Below, piece by piece: positions 1-8,523 of a DNA stretch of 64,000 nt. Both the position numbers and the translations under genes were made by a program. How positions within the stretch are numbered: the stretch's first letter is position 1; every line of letters begins with the position of its first letter. Source of the DNA: a candidate division KSB1 bacterium (GTDB lineage Bacteria; Zhuqueibacterota; Zhuqueibacteria; Thermofontimicrobiales; Thermofontimicrobiaceae); contig JAPDPQ010000011.1 in the NCBI GenBank assembly GCA_034506395.1, forward strand, positions 104,404 through 168,403. Reading direction: 5' to 3'. The notes below the pieces were generated by a model. It saw only the letters and a list, made by a program, of their open reading frames with translations. It did no database searches and was not told the DNA's origin.

Positions 1-1
1 C

Positions 2-433
2 TTAAATGGCTCCTCGTTTCTCCAGTTTTTCTCGTAGCTTCTTCCGTCCCCGAAACACCGTCACATCGAGCGCCGTGCGAGAGATACCCAGTTTTTTCTG
101 GATCTCCTCTCCTGTATACCCTTCCAGTTTTAATCGAAAAATTGCCTTTTCTTTATCAGTTAATTCATTTAAAGCTCGCCACAGTTCTGAGGATAATTCC
201 ACCGATGCTACCTGTTCTTCCGTCGAATGAACCGTTTGATGCAGTTTCATTACCTCATTTAAATGTTCACCTAAAATATTTTGTCGCCGAGTTTTCGTCC
301 GATAATCTCCATTCATCACCCGGTCTAAAATCCCATAAGCCCAGGGCAAAATTCCTTTCTCAAAATCAATACCACGATACTTTTCATAGATGATGATAAG
401 AGCTTCTTGAACGTAATCCTCATTCGTTCGCAT
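2..433 (-). CDS. Sigma-70 family RNA polymerase sigma factor (ECF-like), short
   Basis: 143 aa ending in a TAA stop at the window edge. Residues about 5-55 look like sigma region 2.2-2.4 (EDYVQEALIIIYEKY, then LPWAYGILDRV and a basic RTKTRR run). Residues about 81-139 are a region 4 helix-turn-helix (ELTDKEKAIFRLKLEGYT...ISRTALDV..RGRKKL). The usual first ~30 residues of region 2.1 are missing. Its ATG lies inside the end of the upstream gene (14-nt overlap), so the two are translationally coupled or could be joined by a frameshift at an A7 run. Expected role: promoter recognition by RNA polymerase; target genes unknown. Confidence 0.75.
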   Translation of the reverse strand: MRTNEDYVQEALIIIYEKYRGIDFEKGILPWAYGILDRVMNGDYRTKTRRQNILGEHLNEVMKLHQTVHSTEEQVASVELSSELWRALNELTDKEKAIFRLKLEGYTGEEIQKKLGISRTALDVTVFRGRKKLREKLEKRGAI

Positions 434-842
434 ATTGACTGTGTTTTCCTCTTTTTTTGGTAGCTCGTTCGATCAGCTTGTCTCGAAGAATCGTCAGGAG
501 CAAATGCTCTGCCTCTTTATTGCCTCGTTTTGCAATAGCGGCCAACCAATTAGTGATGCAAGTATCGAATACGTGATGAAGAACATTCATGACTTGGACT
601 AATGAAAAATTGGGCTTGCAGAGCGGACACCATTTCTGCACTTCTTGGATAGCATACCGACATATTTCGTCTGTCATCTCTTCATGATCAAATTCATTGA
701 TCAATATCGGATACTTCCGCAACTCCAGTGCGATTAACTTAGAGAATCTTACTGATAATTTTTGATAAAATTCTCTCTGCGCTTCGGCATCCCCCGCAAC
801 AGCAGCACTGACAAGTTGTTTCATTTCTGTTGTATTTAACAT
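420..842 (-). CDS. Sigma-factor-region-2-like protein coupled to downstream sigma gene
   Basis: 140 aa. The N-terminus (VSAAVAGDAEAQREFYQKL) resembles the start of sigma-70 region 2, and the following helices (EMTDEICRYAIQEVQKW, then VFDTCITNWLAAIAKRGN) resemble 2.2-2.4 loosely. The C-terminal stretch (LLLTILRDKLIERATKK) could supply the region 2.1 that the downstream gene lacks. The stop codon overlaps the next gene by 14 nt in another frame. A run of seven T on the plus strand (A7 in the transcript) sits at 452-458, just upstream of the overlap. It may be one broken or frameshifted sigma gene or a true two-subunit arrangement; function is inferred only. Confidence 0.5.
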   Translation of the reverse strand: MLNTTEMKQLVSAAVAGDAEAQREFYQKLSVRFSKLIALELRKYPILINEFDHEEMTDEICRYAIQEVQKWCPLCKPNFSLVQVMNVLHHVFDTCITNWLAAIAKRGNKEAEHLLLTILRDKLIERATKKRGKHSQYANE

Positions 843-1275
843 ATTCGTATTTTACAAAAAAAATTCAAAAAAGCAAGAAAAATATTTGAAAGCGAAATCA
901 CACTGGTGTTAATTTGATGATAAAATTAATAAGCGGAGACAATTTGCTCAATTAAAAAATCAAATAAATTAGCAAGCAATTGATAATAGAAAGCAGAAAA
1001 CCAATGGATTGGTGGAGTTCTTATTGGTGGAATGTAGCGAATTGAAATGATGAATTGGCAATCTGAATTGATGCGCCCAATTGCGGTCAAATTTTCGACC
1101 AAGATCGAAAATTGTCTCTTACTATTCGTGTTCTCTGAATCTCATTTTGTCTAAAATATTTGCCCCAGCGTTAAAAGCATCCACTTGTTCAAATGTACGA
1201 ATTGTAGAAAGAGGTTATCCAGACCGAGAAATCATTCAGCAGTCAATTGGGATGAAAAAAAAGAACGCTTTTGAC
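843..1275. other. Intergenic, no gene seen
   Basis: About 430 nt of AT-rich sequence between two minus-strand genes. It presumably contains the promoter of the sigma-like pair. I see no convincing -35/-10 pair, RNA gene or strong hairpin. A plus-strand open frame starting at 1081 has no ribosome binding site and runs antisense into the STAS gene, so it was not called. Confidence 0.5.
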
Positions 1276-1617
1276 TCAATTTTCACCTTCTTTCGCGATG
1301 GTGAGATAAGCATAGGCATTGAAGCCAGCAAGGGCTTGTACGGCACGGTCGGATGCATTAATGATTTTCACATCTCCATCCTTTGAACGGACTTTAGCAG
1401 TTGCTTCGATAATTGTGGCAATAAAATCTGGCGAAGGATCTTCAATATGGGTCATATCAAGGAGAATTTTATAATAGCAATTCTTAAAACATTTGCTAAA
1501 GGCCGCAGTCAAATAGGGCGTTAGGAGCTTATGATTGATCGGTGGCAGAAATTTGATCTTGATGATATCGCGATTTTTCCCAAGTCTCTCAAGAATGATT
1601 TTTTGATTGTCAGACAT
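1276..1617 (-). CDS. STAS-domain protein (anti-sigma factor antagonist-like)
   Basis: 113 aa, the size of a single STAS domain. The central strand-loop-helix (YYKILLDMTHIEDPSPDFIATIIE) matches the STAS core, where partner-switching antagonists carry a phosphorylatable Ser/Thr; Ser at the PSPDF loop is the candidate. The C-terminal part (DVKIINASDRAVQALAGF) fits the last strands. In RsbV/SpoIIAA systems such a protein binds an RsbW-type kinase; a candidate RsbW-like kinase is encoded at 18500-18946, far away. No good Shine-Dalgarno precedes the ATG. Pairing with that kinase is inference. Confidence 0.65.
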   Translation of the reverse strand: MSDNQKIILERLGKNRDIIKIKFLPPINHKLLTPYLTAAFSKCFKNCYYKILLDMTHIEDPSPDFIATIIEATAKVRSKDGDVKIINASDRAVQALAGFNAYAYLTIAKEGEN

Positions 1618-1754
1618 CTGTGTGAATCGATTTGTCTTAAGTTAGAAATTTGATCGGTCCGGTTTTGAAAGTCCGATCCGAGAATTGATTCGACCTTCAA
1701 AAGAAATGAACTGAATGAGCGTTGTGCTACCTAATATATAACCAAAAAATGGCG

Positions 1755-1802
1755 GACCGGTCGTTGGTGCTGTTAAATCGCTATTTTCAGAAACGACCGG
1801 TC
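1755..1802. terminator. Long-stem inverted repeat between STAS and menA-like genes
   Basis: An 11-bp perfect stem, GACCGGTCGTT at 1755-1765 and AACGACCGGTC at 1792-1802, encloses a 26-nt loop. It lies between two minus-strand genes, just after the stop of the prenyltransferase gene (1849). No clear U-tract follows on either strand, so it may be a factor-assisted terminator, an RNA-processing hairpin or a protein site. A second hairpin of the same geometry occurs at 34156-34201. Confidence 0.45.
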
Positions 1803-1848
1803 TATCGAAAATGGATACCTATCGGTTTGAAATGCTAAAAAATTCTTG

Positions 1849-2763
1849 TTAGATGATCCGGTCCAGGAAAAAGCTGATAATTAATAGCAAACCGGTGAAC
1901 AGATGATTCATGATAGTTCCAGCATTAGCTGGTACCAATTTCAAACTATTATTATAATTTTGTTGTGCTATTCGAATCGACTTTAAGGCTAATGGCATGG
2001 TGAGCAGGGCGATTAATGAAATTGGCGGAAGTATATCTATAACGACAGCAACGACCACAATCACGTAGGTCAATAGCATGATTAAGATGTAGCCAGAAAC
2101 CGCTTGCTTCTTTCCCAGTCGAACCACAAGGTGATTTTTGCCGACCGCTTGATCAGCTTTGGCATCCTGAAATTCGTTAATGTAGAGCACCGCAGTTATT
2201 AGCAAGGCGACAGGGAGTGATGCAATGATCGGCACCCAAGAAAAAATGCCGGTTTGGACATAAAATGCACCAAAGGTCATCAGGATACCGAAATTTATTC
2301 CGATCAGTGCCTCGCCCACGCCGCGGCCTACCAGGTTGATGCGGGGGAAAACGTAAAAAATTGCAGAGAAAACCCCAAAAACACCTATCGCTAGGATCAC
2401 CCAGCCAAGTCTATAAGCAAGATATAAACCAATGCAGCTGCCGAGAAATAGGCATACCATCGCTTCTACCAACACCTCTCTGGGGGTAAGCAGGCCTTGT
2501 TGAATTAGCCTACTCCCTCCAGTAAAAGGTCGGACGTACTCTTCATTGATCACGTCATTGCTCGAAAGGTGGTCGAAATAATCATTGATCACATTGGCTC
2601 CAGCATGCAAAAAAATGCCGCCGATGAGCGCCAGGATGAAATGGACCCAATGAAACTGTTGTGTCATATTAAAAGCAATGACCGAACCCAACACGATCGG
2701 CACGATTGTGGCGCTAAAGAAGGGAGCACGAACCTCCAGCAGGAAGTACTTCACCTTTTGCAT
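1849..2763 (-). CDS. menA: UbiA-family prenyltransferase, MenA-like
   Basis: 304 aa integral membrane protein of the UbiA family. It carries the Mg-prenyl-diphosphate motif NDYFD...D near residue 60 and a second acidic motif NEFQDAKAD near residue 195, with about eight hydrophobic segments. MenA transfers a polyprenyl chain to 1,4-dihydroxy-2-naphthoate in menaquinone synthesis, and the C-terminal motif region (VVRLGKKQA) fits MenA better than UbiA. Start chosen at the ATG with GGAGG nine bases upstream; an earlier ATG at 2787 overlaps the upstream gene and lacks this spacing. No other men genes are in the window, so substrate identity is inferred. Confidence 0.8.
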   Translation of the reverse strand: MQKVKYFLLEVRAPFFSATIVPIVLGSVIAFNMTQQFHWVHFILALIGGIFLHAGANVINDYFDHLSSNDVINEEYVRPFTGGSRLIQQGLLTPREVLVEAMVCLFLGSCIGLYLAYRLGWVILAIGVFGVFSAIFYVFPRINLVGRGVGEALIGINFGILMTFGAFYVQTGIFSWVPIIASLPVALLITAVLYINEFQDAKADQAVGKNHLVVRLGKKQAVSGYILIMLLTYVIVVVAVVIDILPPISLIALLTMPLALKSIRIAQQNYNNSLKLVPANAGTIMNHLFTGLLLIISFFLDRII

Positions 2764-2779
2764 TTCCTCATTCCTCCAG

Positions 2780-4489
2780 TTATTCAAACAAAATCGCCTT
2801 GATGATGTTCAGTGGTTTAAATTTGCCGTTCAAAATTGGCCATTGAATTTCTGCTTTTTTATTGATCGTGGCAATGCTGTCCCGTTCCATGCGCAATTCC
2901 AGCGACCGAATTTTTTCCCAACAATCCGCCTGATTTGGATCAGGGCAGAGCTCATCGATTTTATGTATTAAATCGATCGCTCGATCAATTCGGGCGATGA
3001 TTTCATGGTATTCTTTTTCACTGATCAGACCATGCCGATATTTGATTTCTGAAAGCCGCTTGCCAGCTTCATAGGAAATGGAGACGATATCGTCCCGGCT
3101 TAGCCAGCAAGTCTCATAGCTCAAAAAATATTTCCAACTGGGCTTTAAAAGCGCCTGGCGATAATCCTCGAGCGTATGATAGAATATCTTGTAGCCAAAC
3201 TTTTCCGGATTTTCAAATGCAATACTTCCAGGATCAAGAAATGGAGCTAAAGGAGCAATGAATGGCACGACTCGCGGGCCGAACTTTTCGAGCAACTCAC
3301 CACAATATGAAACGGTTTCCAGCACCGATTCTGCCGTTTGATGGGGTAAACCGATCATAAAAAACAGATCAAATTTTTTGCAACCTCGCTGTAATGCCCA
3401 TTGAATATTGAGTTCAATCGCTTCATTTGTATATCTCTTGCCACATTTGCGACGAATGCCATAATCGTGGGATTCTGGGGAGAATTCAATATTAAAATTG
3501 GCGACCGCAGAACCGAGTTTCTCGAAGAAATTCTCTGGGGCTGGCTCAAATAGCTCAAACACCAATTGATTTTCAATATCTAACTTCTTTAGCCCTGAGA
3601 TAACCTTATCAGCATAATCATAACCAGGCTGATTCAAATCACCGATGATAAAAATAGGACCGTTCGTAAAACGGCTGATCTCCCGAATATCTTCAACGAT
3701 CCGCTCGGCATCCCGAAATGATGGGCGGAGCCGATTACAATAGTACTTCATCCCATATTTTGATCCACCGCAGATGATGCAATTGTGAATACAGCCTCGA
3801 CAAGTCATCACAGCAGTGATGGGATAGCGCCACCAATCATGGATGGCAGTCATGCTTTTGGTATCAAAGTATTTGACTGCTAGTTTGAACAGTTTTTTGT
3901 AATTATTGGTAAAGCTGTTTAAGTCTTCGGGCAAATAAGTGATTGGATGAGAAAATATCTCGCCTTGCTGATTTTTCCAAGTAAGATTAGGAATAGCAGT
4001 AAAATCCAAACCTTGCTTTAGCGCCATCATCAGCTGGAGCATTGGCTCTTCCGTAGAATCCCCCTTCACCACAAAATCTACCTGGGGATACCGAATAAGC
4101 TGATCATGAAAATAGGTTGACGAGTATCCTCCAAAAATGACTGGAATTTGAGGATGATATTTTTTACAAATGGCGGCGACCTCCAGGCTGCCCTGCGCAT
4201 GAACGAGCCAGTGCAAATCGATACCAAAAGCCACTGGGCGCATGGAGGCGATCATCTTCTCTGCGTCGAATTTTGGATCGCTCAACATCCGATAGGCCAA
4301 ATTGACGATGCGAACACCGATACCATGGCGTTCGAGATGTTCCGCTAATGATGAAAATCCCACTGGATACATCTCGAAAATTGGGGTCGAGGGCACGACA
4401 TCGCTGATCGGCCCCAAAAGGTTCGGACGCTTCCGAAAATCGTATATCGCAGGTGCATGTAATAGGATTAGATCAGGCTTTTTAAACAT
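2780..4489 (-). CDS. Cobalamin-binding radical SAM protein
   Basis: 569 aa. Residues about 5-190 look like a B12-binding Rossmann domain (FGGYSSTYFHDQLI, DFVVKGDSTEEP), followed by a radical SAM TIM barrel whose cluster motif is CIHNCIIC (CX3CX2C) near residue 240. This is the architecture of B12-dependent radical SAM methyltransferases, cyclases and related enzymes; the substrate is unknown. The start with AAGGAG four bases upstream was preferred to an ATG 11 codons earlier. It is followed after 16 nt by the MenA-like gene, suggesting co-transcription and perhaps a membrane lipid or quinone substrate (inference). Confidence 0.8.
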   Translation of the reverse strand: MFKKPDLILLHAPAIYDFRKRPNLLGPISDVVPSTPIFEMYPVGFSSLAEHLERHGIGVRIVNLAYRMLSDPKFDAEKMIASMRPVAFGIDLHWLVHAQGSLEVAAICKKYHPQIPVIFGGYSSTYFHDQLIRYPQVDFVVKGDSTEEPMLQLMMALKQGLDFTAIPNLTWKNQQGEIFSHPITYLPEDLNSFTNNYKKLFKLAVKYFDTKSMTAIHDWWRYPITAVMTCRGCIHNCIICGGSKYGMKYYCNRLRPSFRDAERIVEDIREISRFTNGPIFIIGDLNQPGYDYADKVISGLKKLDIENQLVFELFEPAPENFFEKLGSAVANFNIEFSPESHDYGIRRKCGKRYTNEAIELNIQWALQRGCKKFDLFFMIGLPHQTAESVLETVSYCGELLEKFGPRVVPFIAPLAPFLDPGSIAFENPEKFGYKIFYHTLEDYRQALLKPSWKYFLSYETCWLSRDDIVSISYEAGKRLSEIKYRHGLISEKEYHEIIARIDRAIDLIHKIDELCPDPNQADCWEKIRSLELRMERDSIATINKKAEIQWPILNGKFKPLNIIKAILFE

Positions 4490-4528
4490 GCCACTCCTTA
4501 GAACAGTGCAGAACAGATCCATGAAGCT

Positions 4529-4738
4529 TTATATATTATTCAGTTGCTTCAATCGCCGCTGCTGCAAAATTTGAATTTGTTGGCTCAATTGCTGATCAAT
4601 TTTCATCAAATCGAGATCAGCCTTTAATTGGAGGTAATTTAATCGAAATTCAAGTAAACTGCTGAGTTCTTGGATACCATCTAACGCACCAATAATCGGT
4701 TTTTGTTCCCGAACGGGTTGCCGACGCCGCCGTTGCAC
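4529..4738 (-). CDS. Small basic coiled-coil protein of unknown function
   Basis: 69 aa, starting at GTG with a GGGGGAG ribosome site six bases upstream. The N-terminus is very basic (QRRRRQPVREQKP), and the rest is a Leu/Gln-rich helix with heptad-like spacing (LLEFRLNYLQLKADLDLMK and QQLSQQIQILQQRR). No signal peptide. It precedes the B12 radical SAM gene by 39 nt on the same strand and may be co-expressed. Family not recognised. Confidence 0.6.
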   Translation of the reverse strand: MQRRRRQPVREQKPIIGALDGIQELSSLLEFRLNYLQLKADLDLMKIDQQLSQQIQILQQRRLKQLNNI

Positions 4739-5228
4739 AGCTAACTCCCCCTATTTGAATTGTTTCAAAGTTTTTAATATAATTCTAATAACTGAAAATT
4801 TCAAGCATTTTGTCTGCGATTTTGAGAAATTATGAGATGGTCAGTACATCGGATATTTCTAACCGCAAGATTAAAGATACAGGTTACCGCTTAAATGTGA
4901 GCAAAATCTTTGCTATTGATTTTGAATCTCTAATCTTTTAAATTGCCTGAGAAATTTCAAAAACAATTTCTATAGAGATGACCAATTTGATTCGCCTTAA
5001 CGAACACACCAGCAACTGATGGATTGTGATTACTAATGAAACTCTCATTTCTATTGGAGCCAGCTTGGACCGACTAGAATCTTCATTCGCAAAAAGGATT
5101 TGAAAAGTCAAGATCATGATCGGTTGTGGATTCTTATGATTTTTTCAGCCTAGGAAACAAAAGGCAGATTGAGGAGACTTTTGGCTTAATACCTTGAACA
5201 TCGAAACAATTTTGGAAAGGAAATTTTT
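4739..5228. other. Divergent intergenic region, nothing specific
   Basis: About 490 nt between a minus-strand gene starting at 4738 and a plus-strand gene starting at 5229. It must hold two divergent promoters, but I could not pick out a convincing -35/-10 pair. No RNA gene or repeat was recognised. Confidence 0.4.
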
Positions 5229-6170
5229 ATGAATATTAAATTCCATCCGTCTCTGACCGGGCAAATCCGCGACTATGGGGCCATCACGATCGGAGCTTTT
5301 ATCATGGCGCTCGGAATCGGTGCCTTTTTAACGGATGCACAGGTGGTCCCTGGAGGTGTCAGCGGCCTGGCGATGGTCATTCATTACATCTCTGGGAGAA
5401 AAATTCCTGTGGGGCTCACCATGTGGTTGCTGAATATCCCGCTGTATTTATGGGGACTGAGAGAGCTGGGTAAACAATTTGGCTTTCGAACTTTCGTGGG
5501 ATTTTCTCTGAGTTCGTTTTTCATCGATCTGTTGCGCGGCAATGTCCCAGGATTTGGATTTATCCAGTTGCAAAACTCTGCTGCGATCCAGGACCTCTAT
5601 CGCCATGATTTCATTTTGGCTGTGATGTTTGGGGCGACCCTATTAGGTGTCGGATTGGGGGTCATTTTCAAATTTCGTGGCTCTACTGGCGGCTCCGACA
5701 TCGTGGCCGCAATCATGCAAAAAAAACATGGGTGGAAACCAGGACAAGCTTTTTTGGTCAGCGATTCTTTGGTCATCACCACTGCTGGGTTGGTCATTCA
5801 TTGGATGAAGATATCAACCTTCAAGCCAGCTCTTACTCTGACCTTATATGCATTTGTATTGCTATTCATCTCTTCGAAGTTAATCGATATCATTATCGAG
5901 GGGATGGACTATGCCAAAGCCGCTATTATAATTTCGACGAAAAGCGAGGACATTGCCTCGGCCATTATGGATGATCTCAGCCGCGGCGCAACAGCTCTCA
6001 AAGGGAGAGGACTTTACACGAATCAGGACCGCGATGTCATTTACACTGTTGTCTCCCGAAAGGAAATCGGCTTATTGACAGAAATTGTTAAGGCCATCGA
6101 CCCGAACGCCTTTGTGATCATCAATAATGTCCATGAAGTATTGGGTCATGGCTTTCGGAGACGGATATGA
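5229..6170 (+). CDS. YitT family membrane protein (DUF161/DUF2179)
   Basis: 313 aa. Five to six hydrophobic segments occupy residues about 15-225, including the family signature around QVVPGGVSGLAMVIHY and FRGSTGGSDIVAAIM. A soluble DUF2179 domain follows (about 235-313; DVIYTVVSRKEIGLLTEIV, FVIINNVHEVLGHGF). The role is not well defined in any organism; it resides in the inner membrane. Start ATG is supported by GGAAAGGA upstream. Monocistronic by spacing. Confidence 0.88.
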   Translation: MNIKFHPSLTGQIRDYGAITIGAFIMALGIGAFLTDAQVVPGGVSGLAMVIHYISGRKIPVGLTMWLLNIPLYLWGLRELGKQFGFRTFVGFSLSSFFIDLLRGNVPGFGFIQLQNSAAIQDLYRHDFILAVMFGATLLGVGLGVIFKFRGSTGGSDIVAAIMQKKHGWKPGQAFLVSDSLVITTAGLVIHWMKISTFKPALTLTLYAFVLLFISSKLIDIIIEGMDYAKAAIIISTKSEDIASAIMDDLSRGATALKGRGLYTNQDRDVIYTVVSRKEIGLLTEIVKAIDPNAFVIINNVHEVLGHGFRRRI

Positions 6171-6361
6171 TTGAAATCGTCCGTTAGAAATCTAATCGTT
6201 CATGACAATCAGTTTTATGTTTGAAAGAAATCGGACAGTTTAGTCAATTTTAAGAAGCGTCATACTTTGGATTGAATTCGATTCGGTAAAAATACTTTTG
6301 AGCTATTCAATTTGGTTTTCAACTGTTGGCATCCTTTTCAGCAAAGAGAACTTCTGATTTT

Positions 6362-7168
6362 ATGTCAATCACCGTTAGAGAAATTCTTGCGAAATCAGCG
6401 CTGACGCCTTCGCGGATCGAAGGCATCGACTTCGCCCTGAACCCGTATCGGGGCTGTGCTCATGGATGCCGCTATTGTTATGCCGATTTTATGCGACGTT
6501 TCAGCGGTCATCATGAGCCGTGGGGCAGCTTTGTGGATGTGAAGATCAATATTGCGAAAATGTTAGCTATTGAGTTGCACCGAGCCAGCCAAAAAAAAAT
6601 TTGTATTCCATCACTTTTTGCATTGAAGAATGATAAAGGAATCGATCTTGAGCATAAAAAACTAGTGAGCTTGAGCACCGTGACCGATCCCTATCAACCG
6701 GTGGAGCAAAAATATCAACTCACGCGACGCTGTCTTGAGATCCTATTGCGCCATGAAATCCCAGTGACGATTTTGACCAAATCGCCCCTGATATGTCGAG
6801 ATATCGATCTGATCAAACAGTTCCAGCAGATTGAGGTCGGTGTGACAATCACAACGGATCGGGAGGACATTCGAAGAATTTTCGAACCAAATGCCCCAAG
6901 TATTGCGGTTCGAATGGAGACCCTGAAAAAATTACATAATGGGGGGATTAAAACTTACGTCTTTATAGGTCCAATTTTGCCAATGGATCCCTATCGTTTG
7001 GCCGGTCAAGTGAAAGATTTCATCGATTTTTATTTTATCGATCCGATGAATTACGTTGCCAAAAGCCGAAACATCTATTATCAGCATCATTTGGAGTATG
7101 CGTTACAGCCAGATTATGTTGCAGAATGCCAGTCGGCACTGAAGCAGGTTTTCACCGCTGATTGCTGA
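6362..7168 (+). CDS. SPL-like radical SAM protein
   Basis: 268 aa. The motif CAHGCRYCYADFMRR (CX3CX2C, residues about 32-39) binds the 4Fe-4S cluster of radical SAM enzymes. The context NPYRGCAHGCRYCYA is characteristic of the spore-photoproduct-lyase-related family (Rv2578c-like) found in non-sporulating bacteria, whose substrate is unknown. The conserved N-terminal VREILAKSALTPSRI supports the ATG at 6362 over a TTG at 6326, although the ribosome site is weak. The 3' end overlaps the convergent NtrC-type gene by 17 nt, so there is no room for a terminator between them. Confidence 0.8.
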   Translation: MSITVREILAKSALTPSRIEGIDFALNPYRGCAHGCRYCYADFMRRFSGHHEPWGSFVDVKINIAKMLAIELHRASQKKICIPSLFALKNDKGIDLEHKKLVSLSTVTDPYQPVEQKYQLTRRCLEILLRHEIPVTILTKSPLICRDIDLIKQFQQIEVGVTITTDREDIRRIFEPNAPSIAVRMETLKKLHNGGIKTYVFIGPILPMDPYRLAGQVKDFIDFYFIDPMNYVAKSRNIYYQHHLEYALQPDYVAECQSALKQVFTADC

Positions 7169-8519
7169 TGCCGTATTTCTTCATTTTTATAATTAAATTC
7201 GATCGATCGATCCCAATTGCCTCGGCTGTTTTGCTCACGTTCCAGTGATGCTTGTCAAGATGAAAAAGGATGTAATCTCGTTCACAAGCATCAGAAAATT
7301 GTTTGATCGACAGATCGAAATACTGAGCGAGCGTCGATTGCTGTGAACCAATAAGATCAAATCCGATCTCTGTTGGGCCAATTTCATCTCCATCGCTCAA
7401 CACAATGGCGCGGTGGATAATGTTCTCCAACTCTCGAACGTTACCTCTAAAGTCATAATTCATTAAACGGTTCATTGCTTGTTCGGAGATCGAACGGATC
7501 GTCTTGAGATTTTTGCGACTGTAAATTTTGATGAAATGCTCTACGAGCAGCGGAATGTCCTCCTTTCGCTCCCGCAGTGGCGGGATCTCTATGGTGACGA
7601 CATTTAACCGATAATAGAGATCAGATCTGAAACGATTTTCCTGGATCGCCTTTTTTAAATCCACTGCTGTGGCTGCTAAAATTCGGGCATCGACTTTGAT
7701 CACTTCTTCGCCACCCACGCGTTCGATAGTTCCTTCCTGGAGAAACCGCAGCAGCTTCATCTGCAAGTGATGGTCCAGCTCGCCGATCTCATCGATAAAC
7801 AGGGTGCCTTCATGCGCGCGCTCGAATTTGCCCTTTTTCCGCTTGATCGCCCCAGTAAACGCACCTTTCTCATGGCCGAATAATTCACTTTCAATCAGCG
7901 AAGGGGTGATGGTCGAGCAATCTGCTATCATCAAGGTCTTATCTTGTCGCCGACTATTGTAATGGATGACTTTTGCCACCAGTTCTTTGCCGGTGCCGCT
8001 CTCGCCCAGAATGAGAACCGGCGCTTCGGTTTTAGCCACTTTTTCAATTCGCTCCAGCATCGCCAGCATCTTCGGGCTTTTACCGATGATTTTATCCAGT
8101 GTGAATTTCCGTTGTTCTTCCTCAGCCTGATACTTCCGCTCCCGCGATAGTTTAAATCGCTCCACTGCACTTTCAATTCGTGGTAGCAATAGCCGGTATT
8201 TGAGCGGTTTGTCAAAAAAATCAAATGCACCGGCGTTCATCGCTTTTTTCGTTATTTCCGCATCGCCATAAGCTGTGAGGACAATGACGCAAATATCTGG
8301 ATATTCCTTTCTCAGCTGCGTCAGCACTTTATAGCCATCCATTTGAGGCAGCTTCCAATCCAGCAGTACCACACCAAAATCGCTTTGCTTCACTTTCTCG
8401 AGCGCTTCCTCTCCAGATGCCGCCTCCTCCAATTGGTAATCGTCGGTTGCGAGCCAGCGAATAATCTGCTCTCGATCATCAGCATCATCATCCACAATAA
8501 GGATTTTTGCTTTGGGCAT
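7152..8519 (-). CDS. Sigma-54-dependent response regulator (NtrC family)
   Basis: 455 aa with three domains: a receiver (1-120; acidic DDD near residue 10, phospho-Asp in VVLLDWKLP, Lys in FFDKPLK), an AAA+ sigma-54 interaction domain (about 145-375; Walker A GESGTGKE, GAFTGA loop for sigma-54 contact, DEIGELD Walker B) and a C-terminal Fis-type HTH (NVSKTAEAIGIDRSNLIIKM). All key residues are present, so it should activate sigma-54 promoters on phosphorylation. It is the last gene of the minus-strand signalling operon, four bases after the preceding gene, and is probably phosphorylated by one of the two kinases in the operon. Confidence 0.95.
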   Translation of the reverse strand: MPKAKILIVDDDADDREQIIRWLATDDYQLEEAASGEEALEKVKQSDFGVVLLDWKLPQMDGYKVLTQLRKEYPDICVIVLTAYGDAEITKKAMNAGAFDFFDKPLKYRLLLPRIESAVERFKLSRERKYQAEEEQRKFTLDKIIGKSPKMLAMLERIEKVAKTEAPVLILGESGTGKELVAKVIHYNSRRQDKTLMIADCSTITPSLIESELFGHEKGAFTGAIKRKKGKFERAHEGTLFIDEIGELDHHLQMKLLRFLQEGTIERVGGEEVIKVDARILAATAVDLKKAIQENRFRSDLYYRLNVVTIEIPPLRERKEDIPLLVEHFIKIYSRKNLKTIRSISEQAMNRLMNYDFRGNVRELENIIHRAIVLSDGDEIGPTEIGFDLIGSQQSTLAQYFDLSIKQFSDACERDYILFHLDKHHWNVSKTAEAIGIDRSNLIIKMKKYGISNQR

Positions 8520-8523
8520 AATT

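Noticed and set aside
1081..1386. Plus-strand 101-codon frame antisense to the STAS gene
   Set aside because: No ribosome site; overlaps a gene with clear domain signature on the other strand.
1755..1802. Possible integron attC site
   Set aside because: A GTTAAAT string occurs in the loop, but the paired R and L boxes of attC are not present.
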